Positions 22,135 to 34,251 of a DNA stretch of 64,000 nt are shown here, piece after piece (within the stretch, counting starts at the first letter, position 1; the number at the start of each line of letters is the position of its first letter). A model generated the notes under the pieces. The model was not told the origin of the DNA. It made no database searches and saw nothing but the letters and a program-made list of their open reading frames with translations. Location: NCBI RefSeq assembly GCF_902148845.1, contig NC_043753.1, positions 6,995,750 to 7,059,749 on the forward strand, given 5' to 3'. The stretch is from Salarias fasciatus (lineage: Eukaryota; Chordata; Actinopteri; Blenniiformes; Blenniidae). A program made the translations under genes and the position numbers.

Positions 22135-22792
22135 GTTGACTGGAACCTGCACATTCACACAGTGGACATGTTCAACACAGAGGAAAAAATAAAACTTTCA
22201 GTCTTGTTCTTTGAATGAATAATCCTCTTTACTTAAAAAAAAAATCATGTTATGTTTTCCTTCTTTAGGATTTGATTGCATTTGACAAAAGAAAGCTGTT
22301 CATATCTGACACTCTGTGACTCAAACATGTAAATTCAGACCTGAAGCATTGCTTTGCTCATGTTCTTTATTCAAAATAACATTGGATTCATTTCTCTGTT
22401 GAATCTTATGAATATTCTGACACTAGATTTAAGAGCAAAATGTTGATGATACAGCATTAATTCATCGTTCAAAATCCACATGATACATTTCAACAAACAT
22501 CTCAAGTCAAAGTGTCGACTGTTAGAAAGTTTCTCACCAACTGTGTTTATTCCAGCTGATCCTCTGCAGTTAAAGTCTCAAATCGCTCCAGGAACTCGTT
22601 ACAATGTGAACAGAAACAGAGTTCCTGCTTCTAGAAGTCTCGCTTCTTCCTGATTGGTGTCAAAAGAGGAAGTTGGCTTTCTGTGGCATCTTCACCTCAA
22701 TGAGGTGTGAGTGACTCATTTATGCAGCTCAGTGCTTCACATCTCTTTGACTTTAGCCAACAAACACTGGAATACAGCCTGTAATGATATGT

Positions 22793-22808
22793 CCCATAAT
22801 GCATTGGG
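22793..22808. promoter_or_regulatory. conserved palindromic CCCATAATGCATTGGG promoter element, gene A copy
   Basis: CCCATAATGCATTGGG lies about 150-200 bp upstream of the likely first non-coding exon of A, which ends at a GTGAGA donor near 22538. The same 16-mer is present at the matching place upstream of B and C. It resembles the CCCATAATGCATTGYGGG type of ZNF143/Staf site. Confidence 0.5.
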
Positions 22809-23361
22809 TGGTGCTGAGTTATTGTAAAGTCCAGTGTGACTTTATTGTCAGATGAAGATGTTGGAGGGCTGTCATGACAGTTCAATCATCACAATTCAGC
22901 TCCACAGGGTGAAAAACAGTCACTTCAGAAAACCGTGAGACTTCAGTCACTGTGAAACAAACTGACCAACTTCCTCTGTTTGTTTTTAGCAGCCCGACTG
23001 CCGCCTCTCACACACTGGGCATGAGACTCACGCATTTGATCAGATAAACTCTCTCACACAGCTCACAATTTCTCACTCTGAAACGTCCAATAAATGATCT
23101 GAGTTGACTTTATCTGTGATCTATCAGCTGAGCCCAATAAAAGTCACTCGCACACCTTTAATCATCAGTATTCCCCATGAGTAAGGGCATCTTTAGACAT
23201 TCTGCTCTGTTCATATTCTGCATGTGGAATCAGTCAATCTAAAAGGAGAGCAGTCAGTGAAGGACAATGTGCTGAAGAGTTTCTGGAGTATGACAGGAAA
23301 TTATGGTTTGGAATGATGTGAACTCTTCAGGTGTCAACAATTCAGGGACTATTACAATAAC

Positions 23362-23530
23362 ATGTTTCTTCTTCTGAGTGTTTTCCTCCTCCCAGGTGAG
23401 CTCTCTGTTGATATTATTTAACATGTTTCTTCAATAATTTGAAGGTTTTAAATAAATGTTTCAGCACTGTTCATTGACCTCACCAATTGTTTGGTATTCC
23501 AGCTGTTTTGCTGGTGTGTCTTGCAGCCAC
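23362..23530 (+). pseudogene. relic of a fourth Siglec-like receptor (D), head-to-head with A
   Basis: A plus-strand signal-peptide exon at 23362-23395 (MFLLLSVFLLP, donor GTGAGCTC) is followed by an intron that matches those of A, B and C. The V-exon acceptor lies at 23501-23502, followed by about 25 bp of homology (AVLLV). After that the similarity ends and no Ig domain can be read. It is therefore a truncated gene copy. Confidence 0.75.
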
Positions 23531-23699
23531 AAGAGGCCAGAGCAGGGAAGACTTTCACCTCTGGCTCTGATGTCCTTTGAGAAGACAGATCCATCAAACT
23601 GAAGGTCAAAACAGAGGAGTTTTACAATGTTGTGATCAAGAACATTGTCAATAAAAACAGGTGAATGGCTTTATTCTTCAATTAAAGTAAGTCTGAACT

Positions 23700-24500
23700 C
23701 TCTCCTGATGGCAGTTTTTATTGTGTGAGCCATATGGTGATTATGGTCAAACGTGTTGCTGTTTTATGGATTTGAAATGTGTGTTGTTAACAGCAGATGC
23801 CAACTAGATAACCGTGTGAATGGCATGAATTCAGGGCACACTGATGAAGTAAGGCATCAGGAATAGGCCTGCTTTTTTTTGGTTGTTGCTTTGACATATT
23901 ATTTCATCTATTTCATGAAATATGGATCTCGGTTGTGGACGAGAGAGAGAGAGAGAGAGAGAGAGACGTTTCAGCACCACAGACGGCTCCGAGTCCGAGG
24001 TTCATGATGGTGAAGGACTGGCCAGAACCATGAAAACACTTTATTCGTTAACTTCACCTCTGATCCTGAGAATAAGAGTTTAGCCTTTAAAATAAAATTT
24101 GAAAAAAAAAAAAAGAAAAAAAAAAAACCTACATGAGATGAGTTTTAATGACTGATCTCACCTCGTCAAGTCCAGGACTCTGACGCCCTCTAGTGGTCTG
24201 AGGTTTCCTGCTGAGAAAAACAAAAGTAAAGAAAGAATCATGAACATGAACCTTTTTAGGGTGAAGTGAAGAGCAGAACCAGAGCATCCCCAGACCAAGA
24301 CTTTCCACAGTTTTGATCAAACTTCCAGTCTGAGGAACTTCCTGTGTCTCCTCCAGCTTGACGCTCCAGACTTTCGATATAAACCAAACTGTGGATCAAA
24401 GTTCCTGCAGCCGCTTCTAAAGAGGCTCATTTCCGGTCTGTGTAGAAAGTTTCACGGATCCATTCTCAGTCCCAGGCTGTCAGCAGCTGGTTCCATTTGT
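23700..24500. other. intergenic, nothing coding recognised
   Basis: A (GA)n tract lies at 23941-23966 and an A-rich run at 24100-24127. There is no gene-like frame and no match to the receptor genes. Confidence 0.4.
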
Positions 24501-24501
24501 A

Positions 24502-24590
24502 TCTGTCTGCAGCCTGCAAGACGGAGGCGTGTCGTGTAGTGACGTCACGACACGCCACGCCACGCCTCCGTCTTGCAGGCTGCAGACAGA
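24502..24590. repeat. long perfect inverted repeat (hairpin) with CRE core
   Basis: Left arm 24502-24531 and right arm 24561-24590 are exact reverse complements over 30 bp (left arm begins TCTGTCTGCAGCCTGCAAGA). The 29-nt loop contains a full cAMP-response octamer TGACGTCA at 24540-24547 within GTGACGTCAC. Confidence 0.9.
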
Positions 24591-25528
24591 CCCGTCTCGG
24601 ACGGAGGGCTCCGACCGCAGGTTGAATCACTCTGAGAGACGCCGACATGTTGAACCTGCAGCCGTCAAGTCTGAAAAAAAAAACACAACGACACAGCAGA
24701 GGAAGGATCTTCAGCATAATAGATCGTGAAAACCACACGGAGTTTATTAGTGTGGAGCTGATTGAACGAAATTGAACTGAAAAAAAAAAACTGAAAAATC
24801 ACAATTGTATTTCTGTTGCAATTTTATTTTGTTTGCTCTGTTACATAAAAGTCAACTTCTTTCATGTTGATTCAGCTCAGACTAAATGGAGTTCTGCAGG
24901 GTTCTGTGTTTGGGTCCATACTTTTCACATTATGCATGCTTCCTGTGCAGCAGGAGTTCACACCCTTTTTCTTGACAGACCGAAAGCAAAGCAGTTGTTC
25001 CATTTAATGTTTCACTTTCATCACTTCACAGATTCTCATGACTTCATGTCAAAAAAAAAAAAAAAAAAACACACACAAACACAAACATTGTTTCTGAAAA
25101 GCATCAAAACAATTTTGTGGAAAAACAAGACAATTTAAAAACAGATTAAAAAATTTTCCCATTATTTCGATGCTTATTACAATCAATGCAAGGCTCATAA
25201 ATCCAGTATTTAAATGGAAAAAAATAAAATAAATCAAGAATAAAATTAGTTTAAATGTATACAGAAAATAAAAAGCTTCAATACATGGCAATTTATCCTC
25301 AGAATGGAAACAGACATCAGCTCTGTTCAATACTCTACATGAATATAAATGTGACAATTGTCTGCAGAGCTGCACCACTTTGTATATACAGGCCTGGTTG
25401 ATGCTGAGATCCACCAAAACAACAGATTTCATGACAAAAATGAAAAACATGCAGACAGAAATGATCTGAAATGATAAAGCAGGTCATTGATGAAGGCTTT
25501 ACAATCTTGTTCTTCTCCTTGTGGCCCA

Positions 25529-28133
25529 TTACGCTGGACTTTCACTCACTGTGTTGACGTAGTCTGCTTCTGGGGAGTCCTGTGTGGAAATGAAACGACA
25601 CAGCAATGAAGTGTTATCCCCCATCTGGAGGGAGGGAGACTCTCTCAAGTCAATTACTACGTTGTTAGTTACTTCTTTACATTAGTAGTGGAGTAACTTT
25701 TAGAGTAATTGAAAATTAGATTTTCTTCTTCTATATTTGACTGTTAAACGTATTAAAACAACTTGTTTACCTTTACTTGTTTGCAGTAAAGGCTCCATCT
25801 GAACCAGCTAAAAGAAAGAAAGAAGAAACCTGTGAATATGGTGAACTGTAACTTTAGATAATGATCAAATTGTCTACAGACGGAAAAGTTTATCTCACCA
25901 CTCAAAGATGATGATTGTACAGTAGAGAGTCAGAGTCATCAGTGTTTTGAAGACCAGTCCAAACCTCTGTTCATCTGCAGAGAGACATGTGATTTTAGTA
26001 CTGAGAGTTAACTTAGACAATAGTTTTCAGTCTTTGCAGGATCCCACAGTCACATAAAGTGAAAACAATCTGATGACAAACTGCTTCAGCATCACTGATA
26101 ATCCAGCCACAGACACTCGTTTAACCTGTTTGTGATGAAGCCACCAAAACAGATGATTTTCACTGTTTAACCCTGAAAGTCATTTTGATTCTCAAACAAT
26201 GTTAATATAAAAATGTCCCCTTGAAGTTTTATGAAGAGAGAATCAGCAGAACCTGTTAACCTGAAGCATTTATTCAATACTGAAGAAGTATTTTGTGTTT
26301 TTAAAAGGTAAGATGACACCAGAAGACAGAAAGAGGACTTTTTTTTCTTGGGTTTCCAGTGATGGTGACATAATAGCCGTCAGATGGGTTTGTAAAAACA
26401 AATTAAACAAACATGGACTGGACTGAGTTAAGATTCTTTAGAAAGTAGAAACACTGAATAGGAACAAGAGGGACGAGACAGATCATCAACACACACACGA
26501 ATATAAATATATATAAAGCCATGTACTTTGTATGAAAAAAATAAAAAGATTAATTTTACCTGCTTTGATCACATGAATCCACGATGACGTCTGATTACCC
26601 AGAGCATTTTCAGCCAAACAGTAAAAATTTGTTGGATCTGTTAAGTCGGCCACATTAAAGGTGTAAAAGTCTCCTTCAGACACTCTGATGGCTCCATGGT
26701 CACTGTTCTTGAACCAGGTGAAGCTGCTGACGGCAGGTTTGGCTCTGCTGGAGCAGGTCAGGGTCACCCAGCTCCCTGATGGACTGATGGAGGCTGTCGT
26801 GTCTTTAGGAGCATCTGAGGGAAAAATAAGACTCAGATTAACTTGATTCATCAGAAACATCTGGACTGTGATGAGCTGACAGGATCACTCACATGAAACA
26901 TTGAGAGTTAACTCTGTCTCAGGTGTTTTCACAGCTTTTCCTCCATCAACAGGATACACAGCAGAGCAGCGGATCTTCAATCCATCATGTGTGTCTGACA
27001 GAGTGAGGTTCTTCTGGATCTGAGTGCTGAAGGTTCCGTCTGTGTTTTGCTCAGTTTGGCTGTGAGCGTCTTGTTGGAGGCTCCAGGTGAGTTGAGGAGG
27101 GGAGTGTGGACAGGGAGTGAGAGCTGAGCAGGTTATGGTGACAGACTCCTTCTCCTTCAGGTCCTTCAGATCACCTGAGACTTCTAATCTGGGCCTCGGA
27201 GGAGAACCTGCAGTTTCACATTAAACACACATTTTACACAGGAAACTACAACACATGACTGTTTGGACAAGTTCTTCTGACAGCTAAACTAATCCCTTGA
27301 GACTTCAGATTAATATGTCAGTCAGAAAAACACCTTTAAACATCGATTAAATCCAGAAAAGGCTGTGAACTGAGTTTTCAGTCAATAACTACAATCATAT
27401 GCAAGTCGTTTTACACTGAATACAGACAGCTTTATGTTAGAGATAGCAGTGCAGACATCAGTGTCTTGTCTTTAAAGGGCACAAAGGGAAATAAAAACAC
27501 AAACGACCTTAATAGAGATAAGACTGATATATTGAAAACTTCAAGTCAAACTTGCATCTTAAATGATACATTTTTTCCTTGGGAAGTAAATGAATCAGTC
27601 TTACCTTTCAGTTTAATTTCAACAGGATCAAAAGCAGCTGTAACTTTGAATGATTCATTCTCAATTCTAAAGAAGAACATTGTGTATTTTAAAGGTTGGA
27701 TGAATCTATTAAACTTGGTGGTGCAGTTTCTTTCTTTCAGGTCTCCAATGATGCTGATGTCAGGGTAGTTAACTGCATCACTGCTGTTAAAAACTATTCT
27801 TTCTGGATGATCCTTAAAATGTGGATCATCTTTGAGCCACACTGCAACTATTTTTCTCTTGTTTTGAAACTCTTCCTCTGAAGCAGGTCCGAAGCTGCAC
27901 GGGATCATCAAACAGGATCCATTCATTGCTACCATTTTCTTTGGTGCAGTGATGACGAGATGAGCTTCGTTATCGGCACAATGAACCAAAGCAGCTGGAA
28001 AAAGAAACAAGTTGTTAGCTCAATTTACAATCTGTATCACTGATTCGAAAACTTTAAATTATTCAACAAACATATAAGTTATATCAGCAGAGAGCTCACC
28101 TGGGAGGAAGAAAACACTCAGAAGAAGAAACAT
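25529..28133 (-). CDS. Siglec/CD22-like Ig receptor B, three Ig domains, lysine in membrane segment
   Basis: Minus-strand exons: 28133-28100 (signal peptide), 27994-27605 (V-set), 27207-26893 (C2-set), 26814-26560 (third Ig domain, LTCSSRAKPAVSSFTWFK to FYCLAENALGNQ), 25974-25899 (membrane), 25798/25792-25771, and 25579-25529 (tail). Phases agree. The V domain carries the Siglec-type features NGSCLMIPCSF, GDLKERNCTTKF and FFFRIENES, with the F-strand arginine. The membrane segment has a lysine in its N-terminal half (LVFKTLMTLTLYCTIIIF), as in receptors that pair with DAP12-type adaptors. The tail DSPEADYVNTVSESPA has a YxN motif (Grb2-SH2 type) but no ITIM. With the ttcag acceptor the junction codon is TGA, giving about 356 residues and almost no tail. 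An acceptor 6 nt downstream gives about 380 residues with the YVNT tail. It is the only copy with an intact third Ig exon. Confidence 0.8.
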
Positions 28134-28817
28134 GTTGACTGTAACCTGCACATTCACACAGTGAACATGTTAAAGACACGGGAGAAGAGAATAAGACATC
28201 CAGTCCTGTTTCAAAGACAATCATGTTTTATTTTTCTAAATTTAACAACAGAGAACAGTTCACATCTGAGACTCTGGGACTCAAACACGTAAATTCAGAC
28301 CTGAAAGATGAAAAATGTTCTTCACATGTATTGAAAATAACACTGAATCTATTTCTCTTTTGAACCACATAAACATTCTGACACTTGCTTTAAGAACAAA
28401 ATGTTGGTGATACAGCCTTAAAAGTTCATATAATAGTTCAAAGTCCACATGATACAATTCAACAAACATCTGAAGTCAATATGTCAACTGTTATAAAATT
28501 TCTCACCAGATGTGTTTATTCCAGCTGATCCGCTGCAGTTAAAGTCTCAAATCTCTCCAGAAACCCGTTACAATGTGAACTGAAACAGAGTTGCTGTTTC
28601 TCAAAGTCTTCTACCTTCTTGATCTGTCACCAAAAGAGGAAGTTGCTTCAAGAAGTCTCCCACCTTCCTGATTTGGTGTCAAAAGGACAATTTCTCAAAA
28701 TGTGTCTGTGGCATCTCCAGCTCATTGAGGTGTGAGAGGCTCATTTATGCAGCTCAGTGCTTCACAACTCTTTGACTTTAGCCAACAAACACTGGAATAC
28801 AGCCTGAAATGTAATAT

Positions 28818-28833
28818 CCCATAATGCATTGGG
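28818..28833. promoter_or_regulatory. CCCATAATGCATTGGG promoter element, gene B copy
   Basis: The 16-mer is identical to the one upstream of A, at the same position relative to the signal-peptide exon (about 690 bp). Confidence 0.5.
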
Positions 28834-29099
28834 TGATGCTGAGTTATTGTAAAGTCCAGTCTGACTTTATTGTCAGATGAAGATGTTGGAGGGCTGTCAT
28901 GGCAGTTCAGTAATCATAATTCAGATCCACAGGGTGAGAAAACAGTCACTTCAGAAAACCGTGAGACTTCAGTCACTGTGAAACAAACTAACCAACTTCC
29001 TCTTTTAGCTTTTAACAGCCTGACTGCCACTGCTCACACATGGGCCATGAGACCAACGCAATTCGTCGAATTCACACACTCTCATGCGATTTCCGATTT

Positions 29100-29864
29100 C
29101 TCACACTGAAATGTCCAACAAATGACTTTGTTTTAGTTTTCAGGTTAAAAGCAGTTGTAGATACCTGAGTCGACGTTATCTGTGATCTATCAGTTGAGCC
29201 CATGAAAAGTCACTCTCAGACCTTAAATCACTAATATTCCTCATGAGGAATTTCCATTGGATATTTCACAACTTTGCCCATTTTCACTAAACAATTTCTT
29301 CCCTACTATTTTTAAAGGTGTGGAATGAGATATTCAAAAATGTTGAAAATTGGGAAACCCTGAGAAAACCAGTTCAAGTTGGGTCCCCATAAATGATTGT
29401 TGAAAAATCAAATTTTTATTTACTTATTTTTGTTGTTGTTGTTGTTGTTGTTGTTAACTGGGCCTGATGTAACTTATGAGGGGTGAAATCATGTTTTTTG
29501 TTTTTTTTTTTTTTTTTCCCATGATTCTGAGTTGATTGTTGATGGGACCCTCTCGTTGCCAATCTTGGTCCTCTGGGGCGCGGGCCTCCTGAAGGCTGGG
29601 GGACCCAGGCAGGGCCTTCCTCTGACCCCTTCTGGACATTTGTGGTCATCTCCTTGGTGTGGTGGCTGGGATCTGTGCTGTGGGATGGTGCCATGCGCCT
29701 GGCTCTGGGGGGCCTCTCTGGCCTCCGGCCTGCCTCTGACCTTCACAGAGGCACAGTAATATTTGCATGATCACAGTCATCTTTCAACACTTTGAACTGC
29801 ACTCTTCATATTCTGCATGTGGAATCATTCACTGTGTTGTCTTATTGGGTTTTATACTAATGGT

Positions 29865-29914
<50 letters not shown>

Positions 29915-30640
29915 GGGTTTAAAGCCTGATGACGAAGCAATATGGCTCATCGATTGGTCCAGAAAGCGGAAACCCCACCCTCGTGGGTAGCCACAGGACA
30001 CCGTGATATATTGATATATTGTCATGTGACTGGACAGAAATCAGCACCTGCACTTCCTCGCCACTCCATATCTTCCTGAAGAGACATTTTCCAACTGTTT
30101 GTGCGTCTATTTCTTTTGATTTGTGCCATTGGCTTTGTTTGCTTATGACCTGCAGTGTTTGTCACTTCCAGTCTTTTACAGGTCATGCTGTGATTGTCAA
30201 GGAAGTGTTAAGGTGTAATTATGGGTAAATAAATAAATAATAAAAGGAAAGGAATAAAGTCATCAACCAGTCACGTGTGTCTGTTGTGGTTATTTTTTTA
30301 TTGAGAATTAAGAGCACTACACTACCCAAAATGCATTGCATTCCATGCAGGTCCTTTCCTGGCTTGTTTCACATCCTCCAGAAGCATCCAGGGCATTGTA
30401 GACGGGGGAGCAGGCAAGTGATCGCACTGCACACCGTGTCCTATATTACATTTCACTCCCCGCGCTGTGATTCAGAAACAGAAAAAAAAAGAGCAAAATT
30501 AACTCTAATATTAAATGATGATATACTAATAATGTATGTGCTTCATTTTCTATACATAATCTGCAATAAAAGAGAAGATAAACAGCTTGGAGGCGGGTCT
30601 AATTAGAGATTCCACCAGTCACTGATGAACAACATTCATG
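29100..30640. other. spacer between receptors B and C, repeats only
   Basis: It contains a (TTG)n tract (29429-29455), a T-run (29499-29517) and a G/C-rich repeat-like stretch (29560-29755) resembling LINE 3' UTR sequence. A (GT)n tract runs straight into a 20-bp G-run (29869-29917). No gene recognised. Confidence 0.45.
30316..30335 (+). promoter_or_regulatory. orphan ZNF143/Staf-like site
   Basis: ACTACACTACCCAAAATGCA agrees at 16 of 20 positions, with the same spacing, with ACTACATCTCCCAGAATGCA upstream of psme1. No gene start is recognised beside it, so it may come from a repeat. Confidence 0.35.
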
Positions 30641-30649
30641 GATGACATG

Positions 30650-31115
30650 AAACTAGAATTTGGCACTCAGAGAGCGCAGACCTCCGCCACAGCTCAAATC
30701 AGTCACCAACAACAATAAGAACAACATATATGATAAAAACCGGCGCGGCGCGCGGAGCAGCACAGTGCCTGCATGCTGCTTCGGGAGCCGTGAGTGGGGT
30801 GCTGGATGGGCCCCCCCATCTTTAATTCTGGGCCCGGGACAACAGAGCCGTTTGCCCCCCCCCCCTGTCGGCGGGCCTGCCCAACTATGTCAAAGACTGC
30901 CCTATCTCTCAATGATGAAGAATCCTTTAAAAAATTCCTGGATCCAGACAGTGATCCAGATCATCACCAAAACTTAATGGATTCTAAGTTAGCCCAAGAC
31001 CCACCTTTCCACAAAGTTTCATTGCAATTCGTCCATAACTTTTTCCGTAATGTTGCTGACAGACCAACCAACCAACAAACCGACGTGATTACATAACCTC
31101 CTTGGTGGAGGTAAA
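30650..31115 (+). repeat. RTE-type LINE 3' region
   Basis: The 5' part has the phrase CACTCAGAGAGCGCAGACCT. The end (31056-31113) has tandem ACCAACC/ACAAACCGACG units, then GATTACATAACCTCCTTGGT and GGAGGTAA. This is the well-known 3' end of fish RTE elements. Confidence 0.7.
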
Positions 31116-31299
31116 TAAACCAACCAGCCCCATTTAATGACTGTGGCTTGGTTCACGTTGAAGGTGGCCTATCATAACCTTGCCGGCAAGCTGAATTCTT
31201 GCTGTATTTGTTCTCACACACCACGAGAATCCATCTTGTACCGCTCGCGCCTATGTGCTCGGGATCGGACTTTTTTCGGTCGGACCAATCACGCGTCGT

Positions 31300-32360
31300 T
31301 TAGGGCGGGACATGAAGCTTTGACGGAAAGCAGGAAGCGACGGACTGCTAATAGTATTAGCATGGCTAGCGAAAACAATGGATGTCCAGACAGCGATTAA
31401 ATCTGTTTTGGATGAATCCTCTGTTGCGTCTTTGATAAACGATCAGCAGGAGGCTTTTTCTTTGCAGTGATTGGTTAAAACCAAACATGGTTAGGCGGGT
31501 GCACTGTGTCCTTCCGTCCAAGGAACGCAAAGAGTTTCACAGCAAGTCCCTCCTTCCCCGAACAGATTTGTAGAGTGAAATCCCAGATTGACATGTGAAG
31601 CAATTCGTTGCTGCACATGTCAATATGGCTTTTGCCAGGTTAGGCCTGTCATGATCTGGTCTATAAATGCACTGAAACTAAAGAATGATAAAACAGCCCA
31701 CCTAAAACATTTTCACCATTTCTGACTGCTGTGCTTCCACGCACTCCTGAGGGGGCACAGTACAGTCTGTCATAAAAAAGTCAGCCGAGGTTGCCGATGC
31801 TCAGAGCCGGCCCTGATTCCATATCACATCCCCTTGCTGCAGCTGCTCAGAAGTCCACTTGCAAGGGAATGGAGACCCACATTTTGAAGTTGGGCAGAGT
31901 TCCTAGAGGGATTTGAATCAGAGTTACAGGGAGGGTTGACACATGCTCAAACGAGGCAGAATTTCCCAAAAAGCCCCTGAAGTGAACTCTGGTCTGGATC
32001 AAATGGTGCTGCTATGAAAGAACCCTTAGTCAGGTCAAGATCAGTTAACAACTTCAAACTGGTCTTTGAAAAGTCTACCTTGTTTGCCTTGTTCATCTTC
32101 TGATCTTTGTTGCTGAACAGAGATAGTGGGAATTCAGTCAGCTCACATTGTAAGCTTGTCTCAACATCCATGGTCGATGCCATTGCCTGTCCATCCAGGT
32201 CCCATCCTGTCTGTAACGCTGAGAAAGACACAACTCCTTGTCCCGACCATTGTGAAAAGTCATGTTCTCTTCAAACCATTGTCAGGCAGTTCAACCGCCA
32301 CTGCATCTCGCTTCACCTGTGTCTTGGCAAGGTCTCTGTGGAGTGGAGCATCTGCTGGTT
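31300..32360. other. unclassified repeat-like stretch
   Basis: Two pieces look mobile-element derived but cannot be named. A short frame at 31377-31469 starts MDVQTAIKSVLDESSVASL. A minus-strand frame at 31947-32231 reads from FSALQTGWDLDGQAMAS to KANKVDF, resembling the pattern seen in multi-copy fish elements. No intact gene. Confidence 0.3.
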
Positions 32361-33169
32361 GACATCAGAGAAGTGACTGAGCACCTCAGTCACTCAACAG
32401 TTTCTCATTCTCCCTCTGTTCAGTTCACCTTCTGAATGCCTTCACTGACATTTTGCCAAGGCAGATGCATCCTTAGCATATTGATAGAGTTACTGGTGCC
32501 TGCGGGTCTGCAGGATCAGTGAATTCTAAAATTTACATCAAAATGACAGATGCAAATGGCTGTTGCTTTTCACCTCTAACCAGCGTGTCCTGGAGGGATT
32601 CTGTACCCATGAAGGTGGGATTACCAACATAGACCTGAGCCCAGGTCCAGGGGTGATCGGGACACTTAGATCAGTGACAGCCGAAGACACAAAGACCCCA
32701 TGACGTGACACCCAGAGATCCGAAGGGTCACCAAGACAGGCCACTGACCTGGTGACCAGGAGGCCCATGGGGCGCCAGCCCCAGAGCCCCCGGCACCGAG
32801 GGAGCAGCCCACCTCCATCTTTTGACATTCATTCTTTGTGTTAATTCTTCGATGTTCTTTAAACGTAGAATTTCATATTAACCTTACTTTTTCATGGACT
32901 TCAATACTATAGTTCCTCTCAGAACAGCTTCACCAGTTTCCTGGAGGGGTGGAGATATGCTGAGATATACTACTGGGGAGGAAAAAGTGTGTTCTCTTTT
33001 TTGGGGATTTTTGAGTCTCCAAACCATTGCTAAATCCAAATTCCTCCATGAAATCCTGTGTAATTTTGCCTGATTCGGACTGTTTCTGATTGAATAATGT
33101 GACCTTAATTTTAATCAGAAATACCATACCAAGGATTTAAAATCAGAGTAGTTTCAGCTTTGTGTAAGA

Positions 33170-33530
33170 AATTGATGATAAACAAACATTCAACTGAATG
33201 TATAAAAGAAAAATGGGAATACGAGTTCAACACGAAAATCTCAGATGAAGACTGGTTGGACATGCGGAAAATGCACCAGTCATCCAAAAATTCACAGACA
33301 TGGAGGGAATTCTCTTGGAAGAATGTAGTTTGTTTTCACACCCAAGATAAAAATCAGATGATTGAATAAGAACGTACCTTGCTGGAGAGACTGGAACAGC
33401 TGAAGCAAATCACTCACATATATTTTGGAAATGTTGCAAAACAACTCTATATTCTGGGAATATATCCACGATAGCACACAAAAGCTGATAGGCTTTGACA
33501 TGCCCAGGAGTCAAACGGGATTATAATTGT
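33170..33530 (+). repeat. L1/Tx1-type LINE ORF2 C-terminal fragment
   Basis: The plus-strand frame has KEKWEYEFNTKISDEDWLDM and, after a gap, TWREFSWKNVVCFHT. After a frame change, pieces like THIYFGN and LEMLQNNSIFWEYIH follow. This is the order KWExEL..ISxxxW..FxWKxxxRFF..HxHxFWxC of L1-type ORF2 ends in fish. It is broken by at least one stop and one frame change. Confidence 0.65.
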
Positions 33531-34235
33531 GTGATTTCATCATGGTAGACAGTTGGAGCAGGCGAGCTCCCACATACGTCCCCCACATGCCGAACAAACA
33601 CGGTCAAAAGGCTATTTGCTGTCTCTTTTACACACATGAAGATAATCGCCTGCAAGCTTCAATATGTCTTCCATGACCTTCATGCCCCTTCCCCCCCGCC
33701 AGTGGTTAGATTAAAGAAAGGATCAATGGCTCCTACACATTGAATTGGTGAAGAAATTGCTAGGTAACAATTTAGTTGTCCGATATGTGAAATATTTCAT
33801 AAAATGCCCTGACTGATGGGGAACGCCAATGATGAACATCTTATTTGTGTCTGGAGTTCAGCCCCTCAGTGGATTTTCACATTCTCAACAGGTGGATCAC
33901 AGCTCAGGTATCCAGAACCGCTTTGAACCCAAAACCTAAAACAAAGTCCCTTGTTGGACATTTCAGCGTGAGAAATTGTGAGCTGTGTGAGAGAGTTTAT
34001 CTGATCAAATGCGTGAGTGTCATGGCCAGTGTGTGAGAGGCGGCAGTCAGGCTGCTAAAAACAAACAGAGGAAGTTGGTTAGTTTGTTTCACAGTGACTG
34101 AAGTCTCATGGTTTTCTGAAGTGACTGTTTTTCAACCTGTGGAGCTGAATTGTGATGATTGAACTGTCATGACAGCCCTCCAACATCTTCATCTGACAGT
34201 GAAGTCAGACGAGACTTTACAATAACTCAGCAACA

Positions 34236-34251
34236 CCCAATGCATTATGGG
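34236..34251. promoter_or_regulatory. CCCAATGCATTATGGG promoter element, gene C copy
   Basis: This is the reverse complement of the 16-mer upstream of A and B. It is placed and oriented in the same way relative to gene C, which lies on the other strand. Confidence 0.5.
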
